DNA from: Streptomyces sp. NBC_01298
GTDB taxonomy: Bacteria > Actinomycetota > Actinomycetes > Streptomycetales > Streptomycetaceae
Length of the DNA stretch: 64,000 nt
Direction of reading: 5' to 3'
Assembly: GCF_035978755.1 (NCBI RefSeq)
Contig: NZ_CP108414.1
Span: 4,402,001 to 4,466,000, forward strand
Shown here: piece after piece, positions 35,030 through 43,563 of the stretch
Layout: each line of letters starts with the position of its first letter
How positions within the stretch are numbered: position 1 is the stretch's first letter
Program-made: the position numbers and the translations under genes
Notes under the pieces: generated by a model
Told to the model about the DNA's origin: nothing
What the model saw: only the letters and a program-made list of their open reading frames with translations
Databases searched by the model: none

Positions 35030-35194
35030 AGGCGCCGTGTTCAGCTCCGCGGCCGGCCCGGCGCCGTCGGAGAGAGCGACCACGTCGTCGGTGAGCAGCG
35101 CCACCAGCCGTTCGGTGCGGCCGGAGGTGGCGGCGGCCGGGAACTCCTCTACGATCCTGCGCGCCGAAGCCGGGTAGACCTCGATGTAGACGAC
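35030..35194 (-). pseudogene. Remnant of an ECF (SigJ/ECF41-like) sigma factor
   Basis: Immediately downstream of the oxidoreductase stop, the minus strand reads ARRIVEEFPAAATSGRTERL then VALLTDDVVALSDGAG. This is the start of the SnoaL-like C-terminal domain of SigJ-type ECF sigma factors (RRVxxxFLxAxxxGDLxxLxALLxxDVVxxSDGGG). Neither the sigma2/sigma4 regions nor the rest of SnoaL is present, so only a fragment survives. Intact sigma factors of this group often neighbour flavin oxidoreductases, which fits this location. The rest of 34819-35194 holds nothing else I can identify. Confidence 0.6.
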
Positions 35195-36418
35195 CTAGGC
35201 GGCGGCCACGGACCGGTCGGGCACGGCGGTCAGGCGGCGTCGGCGCTTGGGCAGGCCGAAGGTCGGGTGGGAGGTGGTCCACAGCGACATCTTGAGGATG
35301 GCCGCCTTGATGCGCGCGGCCTTCCGGCCGCCCGTGTACGCGGGCTTCGCCCGGGCCGCGCCGTCGACCAGTTGCAGGATCGCGTCCTGGCGGCCGAGGC
35401 TGATGTGGTTGCCCTGGTAGGCCAGCTTGACGCGTCCGGTCCCGGTGCCGGTCAGGCTGCCCATGATGGCCTTCATCGCCTGCATGCCGGTGAAGCCCGC
35501 CGAAGCGCAGGACATGGGCAGCGGCAGGCCGTTCGCGCCGATGGTGTGGACGCTGTCACCGGCGGCGTAGACCTCGGGATGGGAGACCGAGCGCATGGTG
35601 GCGTCGACGAGGATCCGGCCGTCCGCGGTGACCGCCAGCCCGGCGGCTGCCGCGATGGGCGCGACCGCGAACCCGGCCGTCCACACGGTGGCGTCGGACG
35701 GCAGGGCCGTCCCGTCGGCGCACAGCACCCGGGTCGCCTCGACGGCTTCGACGCGGGTGTGTTCCACGACGGTGATGCCCAGCCGGTCACAGGCCCGGCG
35801 CAGATGGCCGCGGGCCCCGGTCGAGAGCCGGGCACCCAGTTCGCCGGGGGCGACCAGCGTCACCGACAGCCCGGGCCGGGATTCGGCGAGCTCGGTGGCG
35901 GTCTCGATGCCGGTCAGCCCGTCACCGACGACCAGGACCTCTCCGGCTCCGCCGAGGGAGTCCAAGCGCTCGCGCAGGCGCAGGGCCGAGGGCCGGGCGG
36001 CGACGTCGAAGGCGTGCTCGGCCACCCCGGGGACGCCTCGGTCGTCGCCATGGCTGCCGAGGGCGTAGAGCAGGGTGTCGTAGCCGAGTTCGCCGGTGCC
36101 GTGGTCGGCACCGGCGTCGGCGCCGGCACTGGCACTGGCACCGGCGGCCGTCACCGTGACGGTCCGGCGCTCGGGGTCGACGGCGGTGACGCGGGCCAGG
36201 CTCAGCCGGATCCCCGTCCCCGCGAAGACGTCGGCAAGCTTGCGGGTCCCGATCTCCTGGCCCGCCGCGAGCTGGTGCAGCCGCAGCCGCTCGACGAAGT
36301 CCGGCTCGGCGTTGACCACGGTGATCTCGGTGTCCGCCGGGGAGAGCCTGCGGGCCAGGTTCCCCGCCACGTAGGCCCCGGCATAGCCGGCACCCAGGAC
36401 GACGATGCGGTGCTTCAT
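35195..36418 (-). CDS. FAD-dependent NADH dehydrogenase-like oxidoreductase
   Basis: 407 aa. IVVLGAGYAGAYVAGNLARRL is the N-terminal FAD fold, EVLVVGDGLTGIETATELAES the NAD(P)H-binding fold, and PEVYAAGDSVHT the second FAD contact. It resembles type II NADH dehydrogenase/CoA-disulfide-reductase-like proteins, without a membrane anchor. An ECF sigma fragment follows its stop, suggesting that it once formed a sigma factor-oxidoreductase pair. Strong palindromes upstream (36436-36510) suggest direct repression or activation. Confidence 0.82.
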   Translation of the reverse strand: MKHRIVVLGAGYAGAYVAGNLARRLSPADTEITVVNAEPDFVERLRLHQLAAGQEIGTRKLADVFAGTGIRLSLARVTAVDPERRTVTVTAAGASASAGADAGADHGTGELGYDTLLYALGSHGDDRGVPGVAEHAFDVAARPSALRLRERLDSLGGAGEVLVVGDGLTGIETATELAESRPGLSVTLVAPGELGARLSTGARGHLRRACDRLGITVVEHTRVEAVEATRVLCADGTALPSDATVWTAGFAVAPIAAAAGLAVTADGRILVDATMRSVSHPEVYAAGDSVHTIGANGLPLPMSCASAGFTGMQAMKAIMGSLTGTGTGRVKLAYQGNHISLGRQDAILQLVDGAARAKPAYTGGRKAARIKAAILKMSLWTTSHPTFGLPKRRRRLTAVPDRSVAAA

Positions 36419-36435
36419 TGCGATGCTCCTGTCAA

Positions 36436-36510
36436 GTGACGTGGGTCACATGCGGCGCCGACACTATCAGGAGCGGAGCGTGGTGCCACCAATTCCTAGA
36501 ATTGGCGCCA
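36436..36510. promoter_or_regulatory. Two palindromes upstream of the oxidoreductase
   Basis: GTGACgtggGTCAC (36436-36449) resembles a CRP-type dyad. CCAATTC-CTA-GAATTGG (about 36489-36505) is perfect and extends imperfectly to GTG...CAC on both sides. Both lie within 95 bp of the start codon at 36418. The binding proteins are unknown. Confidence 0.5.
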
Positions 36511-36611
36511 CATGTGTGCCAGACTGACACCAATGCGGCACACCCTGTGGTCCGCGACCGGAGTTCGAGGGGTTCGCGGGTTCCGGACGTCACCGTCGGA
36601 GGGGCTGGATC

Positions 36612-37070
36612 ATGGAGACAGCGCAGAGCCGGAAGCAGGCGGCGTCCGGCGCCGTCACCGCCTTCTCCCGCTTCGTCGTCTGCGGCGGAGGAGTCGGGGT
36701 GGCCTCCAGCTTCGCCGTCGCGGGCCTCGCCTCCTGGATCCCCTGGATCCTGGCCAACGCCCTGGTCACCGCGCTCTCCACGCTCCTGGCCACCGAGCTG
36801 CACGCCCGCTTCACCTTCGGACTCGGCGGGCGGGCCACCTGGCGCCAGCACGCGCAGTCGGCCGGATCCGCGGTCGCCGCGTACGCGGTGACCTGCGCGG
36901 CGATGCTCGTCTTGCGGCAGCTCGAGCCCTCGCCCGGTGCCGTGCGCGAACAGGCCGTGTACCTGTCCGCCTCCGCGCTCGCCGGCGTCGCCCGGTTCGC
37001 GGTGCTGCGCCTCGTCGTCTTCGCGCAGCACCGCTCGAAGGCCGCGGCCGCCTACGGCCTCACGGCGTGA
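36612..37070 (+). CDS. GtrA-family membrane protein
   Basis: 152 aa with four hydrophobic segments. FSRFVVCGGGVGVASSFAVAGL at the N-terminus and ELHARFTFG in the middle are the GtrA/DPMS-like signature. Such proteins flip or assist transfer of polyprenyl-linked sugars for cell-surface glycosylation. There is no glycosyltransferase beside it, so the partner must lie elsewhere. Its stop overlaps the end of the convergent gene fragment by 11 bp. Confidence 0.8.
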   Translation: METAQSRKQAASGAVTAFSRFVVCGGGVGVASSFAVAGLASWIPWILANALVTALSTLLATELHARFTFGLGGRATWRQHAQSAGSAVAAYAVTCAAMLVLRQLEPSPGAVREQAVYLSASALAGVARFAVLRLVVFAQHRSKAAAAYGLTA

Positions 37071-37590
37071 CGATCGGGAACGCCGGGTCGGGCTTCGTGA
37101 CGTAGGAGAACAGACGGCTGAGGAGGGCCGGGGATCCCTCGGTGGAGATGGAGTCCGGGGCCCGGCCCGCGAGGACGGCCAGGAGCTGCGGCTTGGTGAG
37201 CGTGAGGGTCAGGCCGGCCGGGGTGCGGGGGTCGGTGACGGTCCGGTGCGTGAGGGCGCCGTTGTGGAGGGTGAGGCGGTGGTGGCTGCCCTCGTCGGTG
37301 AGGACGAGGTCGATGGTGAGGTCCTCGTCCCAGGCCCGGGGGCCGTCGATCCGGACGGCGATCGAGTCGAGGAGCATGTCGGTGGTCAGGGCCATCGCCA
37401 TCTCCGGGTTGGCGGTGTCGAGGAGGGCCGCGTTCTCGCCGTGGCGCAGTTCCATGGCGGAGGTCAGGTAGAAGTTGCGCCAGGGGCCGTTCTCCGCGCC
37501 CTGGCCGAGCTTGTCGTAGACACCGGCGAGGGCCTCCTTGGCGTCCGTACGGCCGGGCTCGGCGAAGACCAGGTGGTTCAGTAGGCCTCG
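37060..37590 (-). pseudogene. C-terminal fragment of an alkylsulfatase-like protein
   Basis: The minus strand encodes LLNHLVFAEPGRTDAKEAL, GAENGPWRNFYLTSAMELRHG and a final about 110-residue SCP2-like part (LTIDLVLTDEGSHHRLTLHNGALTH). These match the dimerisation and C-terminal domains of SdsA1-type linear alkylsulfatases, which are about 600 residues long. The zinc beta-lactamase-fold domain is missing and the sequence upstream of about 37590 no longer fits. The remaining frame is open but has no credible start, so I call a remnant. Confidence 0.7.
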
Positions 37591-37729
37591 AAGGGGAGGT
37601 TGGCCATCTGTCGCTCCATTCAGCGGGGGTCGACGCCGGACATCGCCCCATCTGAACATCAGAGCCGGTTGGGTGCACTTTGGGATGGTTTGCTCGGAAA
37701 GGTGGTTTACCGGAACGGCACCGGACCCT

Positions 37730-37860
37730 TCAGAGCGGGTCGAGCCGCGTCAGAACCCGGGGATGACCGGCCAGGACCGGGGTGGTGTCGGCCGCACGGG
37801 TGAACCCCGCACGTTCGAAGTCCTTCCGGATCCCGGCGTACGCCGTCGCCGGGTCGGCAT
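37730..37860 (-). pseudogene. C-terminal fragment of a GNAT acetyltransferase
   Basis: The minus strand reads AYAGIRKDFERAGFTRAADT followed by TPVLAGHPRVLTRLDPL and a stop at 37730. This is the typical last strand/helix of a GNAT protein (FERAGFxxxADTxxVLxGFPRVLMRLDL). Nothing upstream of about 37860 continues it; tandem repeats and the TetR gene are found instead. Confidence 0.6.
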
Positions 37861-37890
37861 GGGCATCACCGCTGCCGAGGGAAGGCGAGG

Positions 37891-37960
37891 GCGTCACAGC
37901 GGGGGCGTCACAGCGGGGGCGTCACGGCCGGGGTGTCACGGCCGGGGCGTCACGGCCGGG
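37891..37960. repeat. Five tandem 14-bp repeats
   Basis: GCGTCACAGCGGGG twice, then GCGTCACGGCCGGG, GTGTCACGGCCGGG and GCGTCACGGCCGGG, exactly contiguous. The array overlaps the last codons of the TetR gene (stop at 37936), which therefore ends in repeat-encoded residues. A 14-bp unit is not a codon multiple, so copy changes would shift the frame of that C-terminus. Confidence 0.85.
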
Positions 37961-38577
37961 GTCGCCCCCGTAAGGGTGTCGACCAGTGCCTGGGCGAGGA
38001 CGGTGGCGGCGCCGATCCTCGTGTCCTCCCGCTCGTCGCCGGTGACCTTCCCGATCACCGCGTCACGTACCGACTGCGAGATGTCCAGGTCCCCGTACAG
38101 CTCGGGGAAGGACAGCGCCATCAGGCAGACGCCCACGTTCGCCGAGAGGATCGACCGGGCCGCCAGCGCCGGGGCCGTCCGCAGCCGGCCCGCCGCGCGG
38201 CAGCGCTCCACGGCCGTCAGGAGCAGGGCCTGCGCCTCCGCGATCGCCTGCGGCTTGGCCGCGCCCGCCGGGGTGAACATCAGCCGGTAGAGGTGGGGGT
38301 TGCCGAGCGCGAAGGCGACGTGGCTGTCCCAGGCCGTGCGCAGGTCCGCCACCGGATCGCCGGTCTGCGGATTGCGCCGCTTGTTGGCGAGGAAACGCTC
38401 GAAGCCGAGGTCGGCCACCGCGGTGAGCAGCCCCTCCTTGTCGCCGAACTGGCGGTAGATCTCGGGCATGCCGACCTTGGCCCGGTCGCAGATGGCCCGG
38501 GTGGAGATCGCCGGCGCCTCCTTGCTGGCGAGCAGCTCCGCGGTGGCTTCCAGAATGCGATCTCGGGCCGTTGACAT
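37936..38577 (-). CDS. TetR-family regulator
   Basis: 213 aa. DRILEATAELLASKEAPAISTRAICDRAKVGMPEIYRQFGDKEGLL (about 5-50) is the TetR helix-turn-helix. The C-terminal ligand domain is of the general TetR_C type. Its extreme C-terminus lies in a tandem repeat array. The neighbouring gene at 38745 is divergent, so it may be autoregulated from the 167-bp gap. Ligand unknown. Confidence 0.82.
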   Translation of the reverse strand: MSTARDRILEATAELLASKEAPAISTRAICDRAKVGMPEIYRQFGDKEGLLTAVADLGFERFLANKRRNPQTGDPVADLRTAWDSHVAFALGNPHLYRLMFTPAGAAKPQAIAEAQALLLTAVERCRAAGRLRTAPALAARSILSANVGVCLMALSFPELYGDLDISQSVRDAVIGKVTGDEREDTRIGAATVLAQALVDTLTGATPAVTPRP

Positions 38578-38744
38578 GGCATCGATGGTAGCAGCGCTAA
38601 CAGATTTGACCTGGGGGGATGCAGCGCCCGGGACCGCCGTCTCACCGCATTTTGTAATCATCGATTACGCTTCCCGTTAGCGTTGTACACATCTGCGCGT
38701 GAGCGCCCGCCGAGAAGCACCCACGGAGACGTCATGGAGACCTC

Positions 38745-39782
38745 ATGGAGACCTATGGACACCGGCTGGACCTCGATTCCACGCAGTGCGCGCCCCTGGA
38801 GCCCCTCGACCGGCTGATCGTGATCGTCCTCTTCGAGGGCGTCGACCTGCTCGACGTCACCGGACCGCCTGAGGTGTTCTCCCTGGTCCCGCGGGAGACG
38901 GACGACGCGGCCGGCTACCGGGTCGTCCTGGCCGCGCGGACCCTCGACCCCGTCACCACCTCGGCCGGGGTGCGCGTCCTGCCGGACCTGACCTTCTCCG
39001 AGGCCGCCGCGCGGAGCATCGACACGCTCCTGGTGCCCGGCGCCGTCGAACTGGACGCCGAGCGCCGCGTCCGCGCCCTCACCGACCCGGAGGTCGTCGA
39101 CCGGGTGCGGACGCTCGCCGCGCGCTCCCGCCGGGTCGCCTCCGTCTGCGTGGGGGCACACCTGCTGGCCGCGGCCGGGCTGCTCGACGGCAAGCGGGCC
39201 ACCACCCACTGGTCCACCGCGGAGCAGCTCGCCGCCGAGTACCCGGAGGTCGAGGTGGACGCCGACCCGGTGTTCATCCGGGAGGGCGAGGTGTGGACCG
39301 GCGCCGGGATCAGCGCCTGTCTGGACCTCTCGCTCGCCCTGGTGGCCGAGGACTTCGGCGAGGGCGTCGCGCTGCGCGTGGCGCGGCAGCTCGTGATGTA
39401 CCTGAAGCGGCCGAGCGGGCAGAGCCAGTTCAGCGTCCCGCTGGAGCCGCCCTCCGCGACGCGGCGCGGCGAGGAGCTGCGGCATTTCGTCAGGCGGCGC
39501 CTCGGCGGCCGGATCAGCCTGGCAGAGCTCGCCGCGCACGCGCACGTCAGCGAGCGGCAGTTGGCCCGGATCTTCAAGTCCGAGCTGGGCACGACCCCGG
39601 CCGCCTACATCGAGTCGGCCCGCGTGGAACTGGCACGGGGCCAGCTCGAAGCCACCGATGCCACGCTCGACCGGATCGCCTCCGCCTGCGGGTTCGGCAC
39701 CGCCGACACCCTCGTACGGGCCTTCCGCCGCACGCTCGGCACCACGCCGACGGAGTACCGGCTCCGCTTCCGAGCCGCCTGA
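38745..39782 (+). CDS. GlxA-family regulator (DJ-1/PfpI + AraC HTH)
   Basis: 345 aa. Residues about 25-200 form a class I glutamine-amidotransferase-like DJ-1/PfpI domain (LIVIVLFEGVDLLDVTGPPEVFS; nucleophile-elbow SVCVGAHLLAAAGLLDG). Residues 240-340 carry two AraC helix-turn-helix motifs (ISLAELAAHAHVSERQLARIFKSELG and DRIASACGFGTADTLVRAFRRTLGTTPTEYR). The DJ-1 domain normally senses a small molecule rather than acting as an enzyme. The target is not evident. Confidence 0.85.
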   Translation: METYGHRLDLDSTQCAPLEPLDRLIVIVLFEGVDLLDVTGPPEVFSLVPRETDDAAGYRVVLAARTLDPVTTSAGVRVLPDLTFSEAAARSIDTLLVPGAVELDAERRVRALTDPEVVDRVRTLAARSRRVASVCVGAHLLAAAGLLDGKRATTHWSTAEQLAAEYPEVEVDADPVFIREGEVWTGAGISACLDLSLALVAEDFGEGVALRVARQLVMYLKRPSGQSQFSVPLEPPSATRRGEELRHFVRRRLGGRISLAELAAHAHVSERQLARIFKSELGTTPAAYIESARVELARGQLEATDATLDRIASACGFGTADTLVRAFRRTLGTTPTEYRLRFRAA

Positions 39783-39798
39783 GCAGACCCGAACCCTG

Positions 39799-40755
39799 CT
39801 ACGCGGCCCTGCGCGCGGCCGGGTCGAGGGAGTCGACGTCCTCCATGAAGCTGAGCATCCGGGCGTTGACCAGCTCGGGGTGGTCGATCTGCGGGCCGTG
39901 CCCGGTCGCGGCGACGATCTCGGCGCGGGCTCCCGGGATCACCCGCGGCACCCGCTCCAGCTGGCGCTTCGGGTGCACGAGCAGGCTCCGCTTGCCCATG
40001 ATCAGGTAGAACGGCGTGCGGATCGAGCCCAGTTCCGCGTCCGACAGCGGCAGCGGGGCGGGCCGGCGGATCCGGAAGGCGCGGACGCCCCTCTGGATCA
40101 TCGTGCGCAGTTCGGGGTCGATCAGGACCGGCTGCTCGAGCCATTTGGCCAGGGCCGGGCGCAGCGCCTTGGGGGCGAAGGTCGCGAAGAGGCTGGCGAA
40201 GATCCACACGAAGAAGCGCAGCCCCACCTTCTCCAGGCCGCCCGGGTCCAGCGCGGTGACCGAGGCGAGGCGGCCGGGGCGCAGGTGCACCTGGTTGATG
40301 ACGAGCCAGCCGCCATAGGAGGACCCGACCAGGTGGACGTGGTCCAGGCCCAGCGCGTCGAGGGCCTCGTCCATCCACTGGGCCGCGCGCTCGGGCTGCC
40401 ACATCACCTCGCGCTGGACGCTGCGGCCCGGGTCGCCGGGGGTGTCGAGGGCGTAGACGGGCCGGTCGGCGCTGAGGGCGACGGTGTTGGGGTACCACTG
40501 GGCCGAGCAGCCGCCCGAACCGTGGATCAGGACGATCGGCGTACGGGACTCCGCCGCCGGGTTCGTGGGGCCGTACCGGTAGACGTGCGTGGTCCCGAAG
40601 CTCGTCTCCACGTCCGTCTCGGAGCGGGCGGGCGCTCCCTTCGCGTAGAGGGCGTCGCAGGCCGCGAAGTAGCGCCTCCGCAGCTCGTCGCTCACGTAGC
40701 GGCCGATGTCGCGGCGTACACGGGGCTTGTTCTCAGACGTAGGGGTCTCGGGCAC
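39799..40755 (-). CDS. Alpha/beta hydrolase
   Basis: 318 aa from a GTG at 40755, chosen because AGGAGGT lies 7-13 nt upstream; an ATG at 40809 lacks a site and would overlap the operator. VLIHGSGGCSAQWYPN is the oxyanion turn, LVGSSYGGWL the nucleophile elbow (Ser near 140) and ATGHGPQIDHPEL the catalytic His. There is no signal peptide. It is divergent from a TetR gene and shares its operator-like region, so it is probably the target of that repressor. Confidence 0.8.
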   Translation of the reverse strand: MPETPTSENKPRVRRDIGRYVSDELRRRYFAACDALYAKGAPARSETDVETSFGTTHVYRYGPTNPAAESRTPIVLIHGSGGCSAQWYPNTVALSADRPVYALDTPGDPGRSVQREVMWQPERAAQWMDEALDALGLDHVHLVGSSYGGWLVINQVHLRPGRLASVTALDPGGLEKVGLRFFVWIFASLFATFAPKALRPALAKWLEQPVLIDPELRTMIQRGVRAFRIRRPAPLPLSDAELGSIRTPFYLIMGKRSLLVHPKRQLERVPRVIPGARAEIVAATGHGPQIDHPELVNARMLSFMEDVDSLDPAARRAA

Positions 40756-40792
40756 GGGGGCACCTCCTGGAGGACCGGGGATCCGTTCTTCG

Positions 40793-40833
40793 TGATACGA
40801 CCGTACCATGATGTTGATACGGCGGTACCATGA
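40793..40833. promoter_or_regulatory. Tandem TetR-type operators between hydrolase and TetR genes
   Basis: TGATACGACCGTACCATGA (793-811) and TTGATACGGCGGTACCATGA (814-833) are two near-identical boxes 22 bp apart, about two helical turns. Each contains the dyad TG-TAC....GTA-CA (TGATACnnCnGTACCA). They lie in the divergent gap and are the likely binding sites of the TetR protein encoded at 40888. Confidence 0.6.
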
Positions 40834-40887
40834 AAACGAGCCGCGGGCTCATCACCCACCGGCACCGACGGGCGGAGACACCAGAAC

Positions 40888-41526
40888 ATGCCGAAACGCG
40901 TGGACCACGAGGAACGCCGCACCCAGATCGCCGAGGCACTCATCCGCGTCGCCGGCCGGCGCGGGCTGCACGCGGTCGGCATGCGCGACGTGGCCGCCGA
41001 GGCCGGAGTCTCCCTGCGCCTGGTCCAGTACTACTTCCAGACCAAGGAGAAGCTGCTCTTCTACGGGCTCCAGCACCTGACCGACCGCTTCACCGCCCGG
41101 GTCGGCGCCCGCCTGGCCGCCGCCGGCCCCGCGCCCGGCCCGCGCGCCACGATCGAGGCGCTGCTGCTGGCCTCCCTGCCGACCGACGAGGACGGCCGCA
41201 CCTTCCACCTGCTCTACAGCTCCTACTCGATCCTGTCCGTGACCGACGAGGCCCTCGCCGCCCAGCCCTTCATCGACAACCCCGACGCCGCCGAGAACGC
41301 GGTGGCCGGGCTGATCGGCCAGGCCCAGGAAGCCGGCCTGGCCGACCCGGACGTCGACGCGCGCATCGAGGCGATCAGCCTGCTGGCCATGGCCGCGACC
41401 ATGGGCACCAGCATCCTGGTCGGCCAGCGCGGCCCCGAGTCGGCCGTCGCGGTCCTGAGCCACCACCTGGACCGGATCTTCAGGACGGGCACACCGAGTC
41501 CCGCAGGGGACGCTCCCCCGTCGTGA
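40888..41526 (+). CDS. TetR-family regulator of the divergent hydrolase
   Basis: 212 aa. RRTQIAEALIRVAGRRGLHAVGMRDVAAEAGVSLRLVQYYFQTKEKLL (about 10-57) is the helix-turn-helix with the YYFxTKExLL end. The C-terminal domain is of the BetI-like TetR_C group. Its last 47 bp overlap the 3' end of the convergent peptidase gene. The operator-like boxes upstream suggest it represses itself and the hydrolase. Confidence 0.85.
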   Translation: MPKRVDHEERRTQIAEALIRVAGRRGLHAVGMRDVAAEAGVSLRLVQYYFQTKEKLLFYGLQHLTDRFTARVGARLAAAGPAPGPRATIEALLLASLPTDEDGRTFHLLYSSYSILSVTDEALAAQPFIDNPDAAENAVAGLIGQAQEAGLADPDVDARIEAISLLAMAATMGTSILVGQRGPESAVAVLSHHLDRIFRTGTPSPAGDAPPS

Positions 41527-43003
41527 GGTACGCGGTGACCGTGTGGTCGGAGCAGGCGTTGCCGTTGCCCAGGTAGACCCCGTGGCCGCCGTGGTCGACG
41601 GTGAGCAGCCGGGCCCGCGAGCCGAGGGCCTCGCGCATCTTCAGCGAGCCGGCGTACGGGGTCGCCGGGTCGCGGAGGTTCTGGACCATCAGGATGTTCG
41701 AGGGACCCCGGTCGGTGATCCGGGCGGGGCGTTCGGCGGGGGCGTCCTTCCAGAAGGCGCACGGGGTGATGTTCGCCGGCATGCCGGCCGTCAGGGGGTG
41801 CGCGACCCGGTCCGCGGCCACCGCCCGCTCATAGCCGGAGACGTCCTTCGGCCAGGCCACGTCGTTGCAGATGACCCCCACCATCAGCGCCGCGTCCGAG
41901 TCGGACAGCACCCCGGCGAGCTCCTGGGGCAGCTCCGGGACCGCCTTGGGGTTCTGGGCCGCACGGACCAGGCGGGCGAAACCGGGGAACTGGGCGTCGC
42001 CGTACAGGGCGAGCTGCATGGCCTGGCGCAGCATCGTGCCGGTCAGCGGCAGGCCGGGCACGTTCGAGGGCTTCGGGGAACGGTCCAGTTCCTCGGCCAG
42101 CGCCAGGAACAACGGGCGTACGCTGTCCGGGTGTTCGGCGAGCCGCAGCCCCTGCGCCGCCCGCGCCGGGTCCGCCGCCCAGGCCGCGAAGTCGGGGAAG
42201 CGGTCCTCCGCGCCCCGCGCCATGTTCGCGAGCCAGCCCCGCTCGACCCGCGTCGGATCGGGGTCACCGCTGCTGTCCAGCACCAGGCGGTCGGTGCGGT
42301 GCGGGAACCTCTGCGCGTACACCGCCGTCACGTAGGTCCCGTAGGAGACGGCCCAGACCGAGAGCTTGCGCTCGCCGAGGGCCTCCCGGAAGCGGTCCAT
42401 GTCGCGCGCCTGGTTGGCGGTGGTGAAACCGCGCAGCTCCGCGCCGCCGTTCGCGGCGCAGGCCTCGGCCACCCGGCGGGAGCGGTCGGCGTTCTCCGCG
42501 ATCCCCCCGTCGGCGCCGGGCCAGGAGCGCAAGGTCGTCATGTGCCGGTCGGCCGCGTCCAGTCCGCACGCGGCGGTGACGCTGCCGCCGACACCGCGCG
42601 GGTCGAGCGCGACGAGGTCGTAGGCGCCGGCCAACTGCCCCGCCAGCGCGGCTCCCTTCTGCGAGAGCCGCTGCACGCCCGAGCCGCCGGGGCCGCCGGG
42701 CACCACGACCAGGGTCCCGCGCCGGGCGGCGGGACGGGTGCTGGGCAGCCGGGACACGGCGAGGTCCACCCGCGGACCGGCCGGGTCGGCGTAGTCGAGG
42801 GGGACGGACAGCTTGGCGCACTGCTGGCCTTCGAGGTGGTCCTTGTGCGTGCACTGCGCCCAGGCCAGCGCGGGCCGGGCCGGCGGGGCGGCCCGGGTGG
42901 CGGCGGGGGCCGCTGCGCCGGCGGTGCCGGCGCCGGTCAGCGTGGCCGCGACGGCCGTGGCACAGAGGGCCGCGAGTACGGCCTTGGTGCGGTAAGTGGT
43001 CAT
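41480..43003 (-). CDS. Secreted S33-type (TAP-like) tripeptidyl aminopeptidase
   Basis: 507 aa. A Sec signal peptide covers about residues 1-32 (KAVLAALCATAVAATLTGAGTAGAAA). VVVPGGPGGSGVQRL is the oxyanion region, WAVSYGTYVTAVYAQRFP holds the nucleophile Ser (GxSxGT-type), and the C-terminal TAP domain ends with DHGGHGVYLGNGNACSD carrying the His. These exported enzymes trim peptides from the N-terminus outside the cell. The 47-bp overlap with the convergent TetR gene is unusual but both frames are well supported. Confidence 0.87.
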   Translation of the reverse strand: MTTYRTKAVLAALCATAVAATLTGAGTAGAAAPAATRAAPPARPALAWAQCTHKDHLEGQQCAKLSVPLDYADPAGPRVDLAVSRLPSTRPAARRGTLVVVPGGPGGSGVQRLSQKGAALAGQLAGAYDLVALDPRGVGGSVTAACGLDAADRHMTTLRSWPGADGGIAENADRSRRVAEACAANGGAELRGFTTANQARDMDRFREALGERKLSVWAVSYGTYVTAVYAQRFPHRTDRLVLDSSGDPDPTRVERGWLANMARGAEDRFPDFAAWAADPARAAQGLRLAEHPDSVRPLFLALAEELDRSPKPSNVPGLPLTGTMLRQAMQLALYGDAQFPGFARLVRAAQNPKAVPELPQELAGVLSDSDAALMVGVICNDVAWPKDVSGYERAVAADRVAHPLTAGMPANITPCAFWKDAPAERPARITDRGPSNILMVQNLRDPATPYAGSLKMREALGSRARLLTVDHGGHGVYLGNGNACSDHTVTAYLTTGERPLRDSVCPS

Positions 43004-43151
43004 GAAACGAGGATGGTTGAACGTCCCGTACCGCCACATCCGGCAGCCGGGACAGTCGCCCGGGGGGATAACCCCCGGACCGCCCGCCTCGTCCCGCGCC
43101 GTCCCGCACGACCCCGCGCCGCACGACCCCGTCGCGTCCCGTCCCGTCCCG

Positions 43152-43523
43152 TCAGACCACCACGACCGTCACCGCCGCCGCACCCATGAGTACGGCGGCG
43201 CAGTGGATGGCCGCATGGCCGTAGTCACCCGACCAGAGGTGGCGGGCCAGGCCGCCGATGGCGGTCAGGCCCGCGATGATGCCGACCTGCGCGAGCAGGG
43301 TGACGCTGGTGAACGGGGTCAGCAGCAGGAGCAGCGCGTTGAGCCAGAACGGGGCGGCGCCCGTCCAGCCCCGCCACTCCCGCACACCCTGCCACTGCTG
43401 CCGGGTCGGCAGCCGAGGCAGGCGGAGCAGGCGGAGCAGGTGCGGCAGGTGGGGACGTCGCGGCCCCTCACGGCGGCCCTTGGGTCTTCGGTGGTCCCCG
43501 AGCTCTCGGGTCGCCGTCGTCAC
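43152..43523 (-). CDS. Hypothetical membrane protein
   Basis: 123 aa. The first about 50 residues are strongly basic and Pro/Leu-rich; three hydrophobic segments follow (APFWLNALLLLLTPFTSVTLLAQVGIIAGLTAIGG, then IHCAAVLMGAAAVTVVVV). No family is recognised. The codon third positions are strongly GC-biased as in real genes here, but there is no clear ribosome-binding site, so a spurious frame remains possible. Confidence 0.4.
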   Translation of the reverse strand: MTTATRELGDHRRPKGRREGPRRPHLPHLLRLLRLPRLPTRQQWQGVREWRGWTGAAPFWLNALLLLLTPFTSVTLLAQVGIIAGLTAIGGLARHLWSGDYGHAAIHCAAVLMGAAAVTVVVV

Positions 43524-43563
43524 CGCGCCGTCACCAGCCTTTCAGTCACTCGCACGCAAGACG

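Noticed and set aside
37891..37960. CRISPR array
   Set aside because: Units are 14 bp, directly contiguous and without spacers, and there are no cas genes. The same applies to the arrays at 56554-56656 and 58915-58974.
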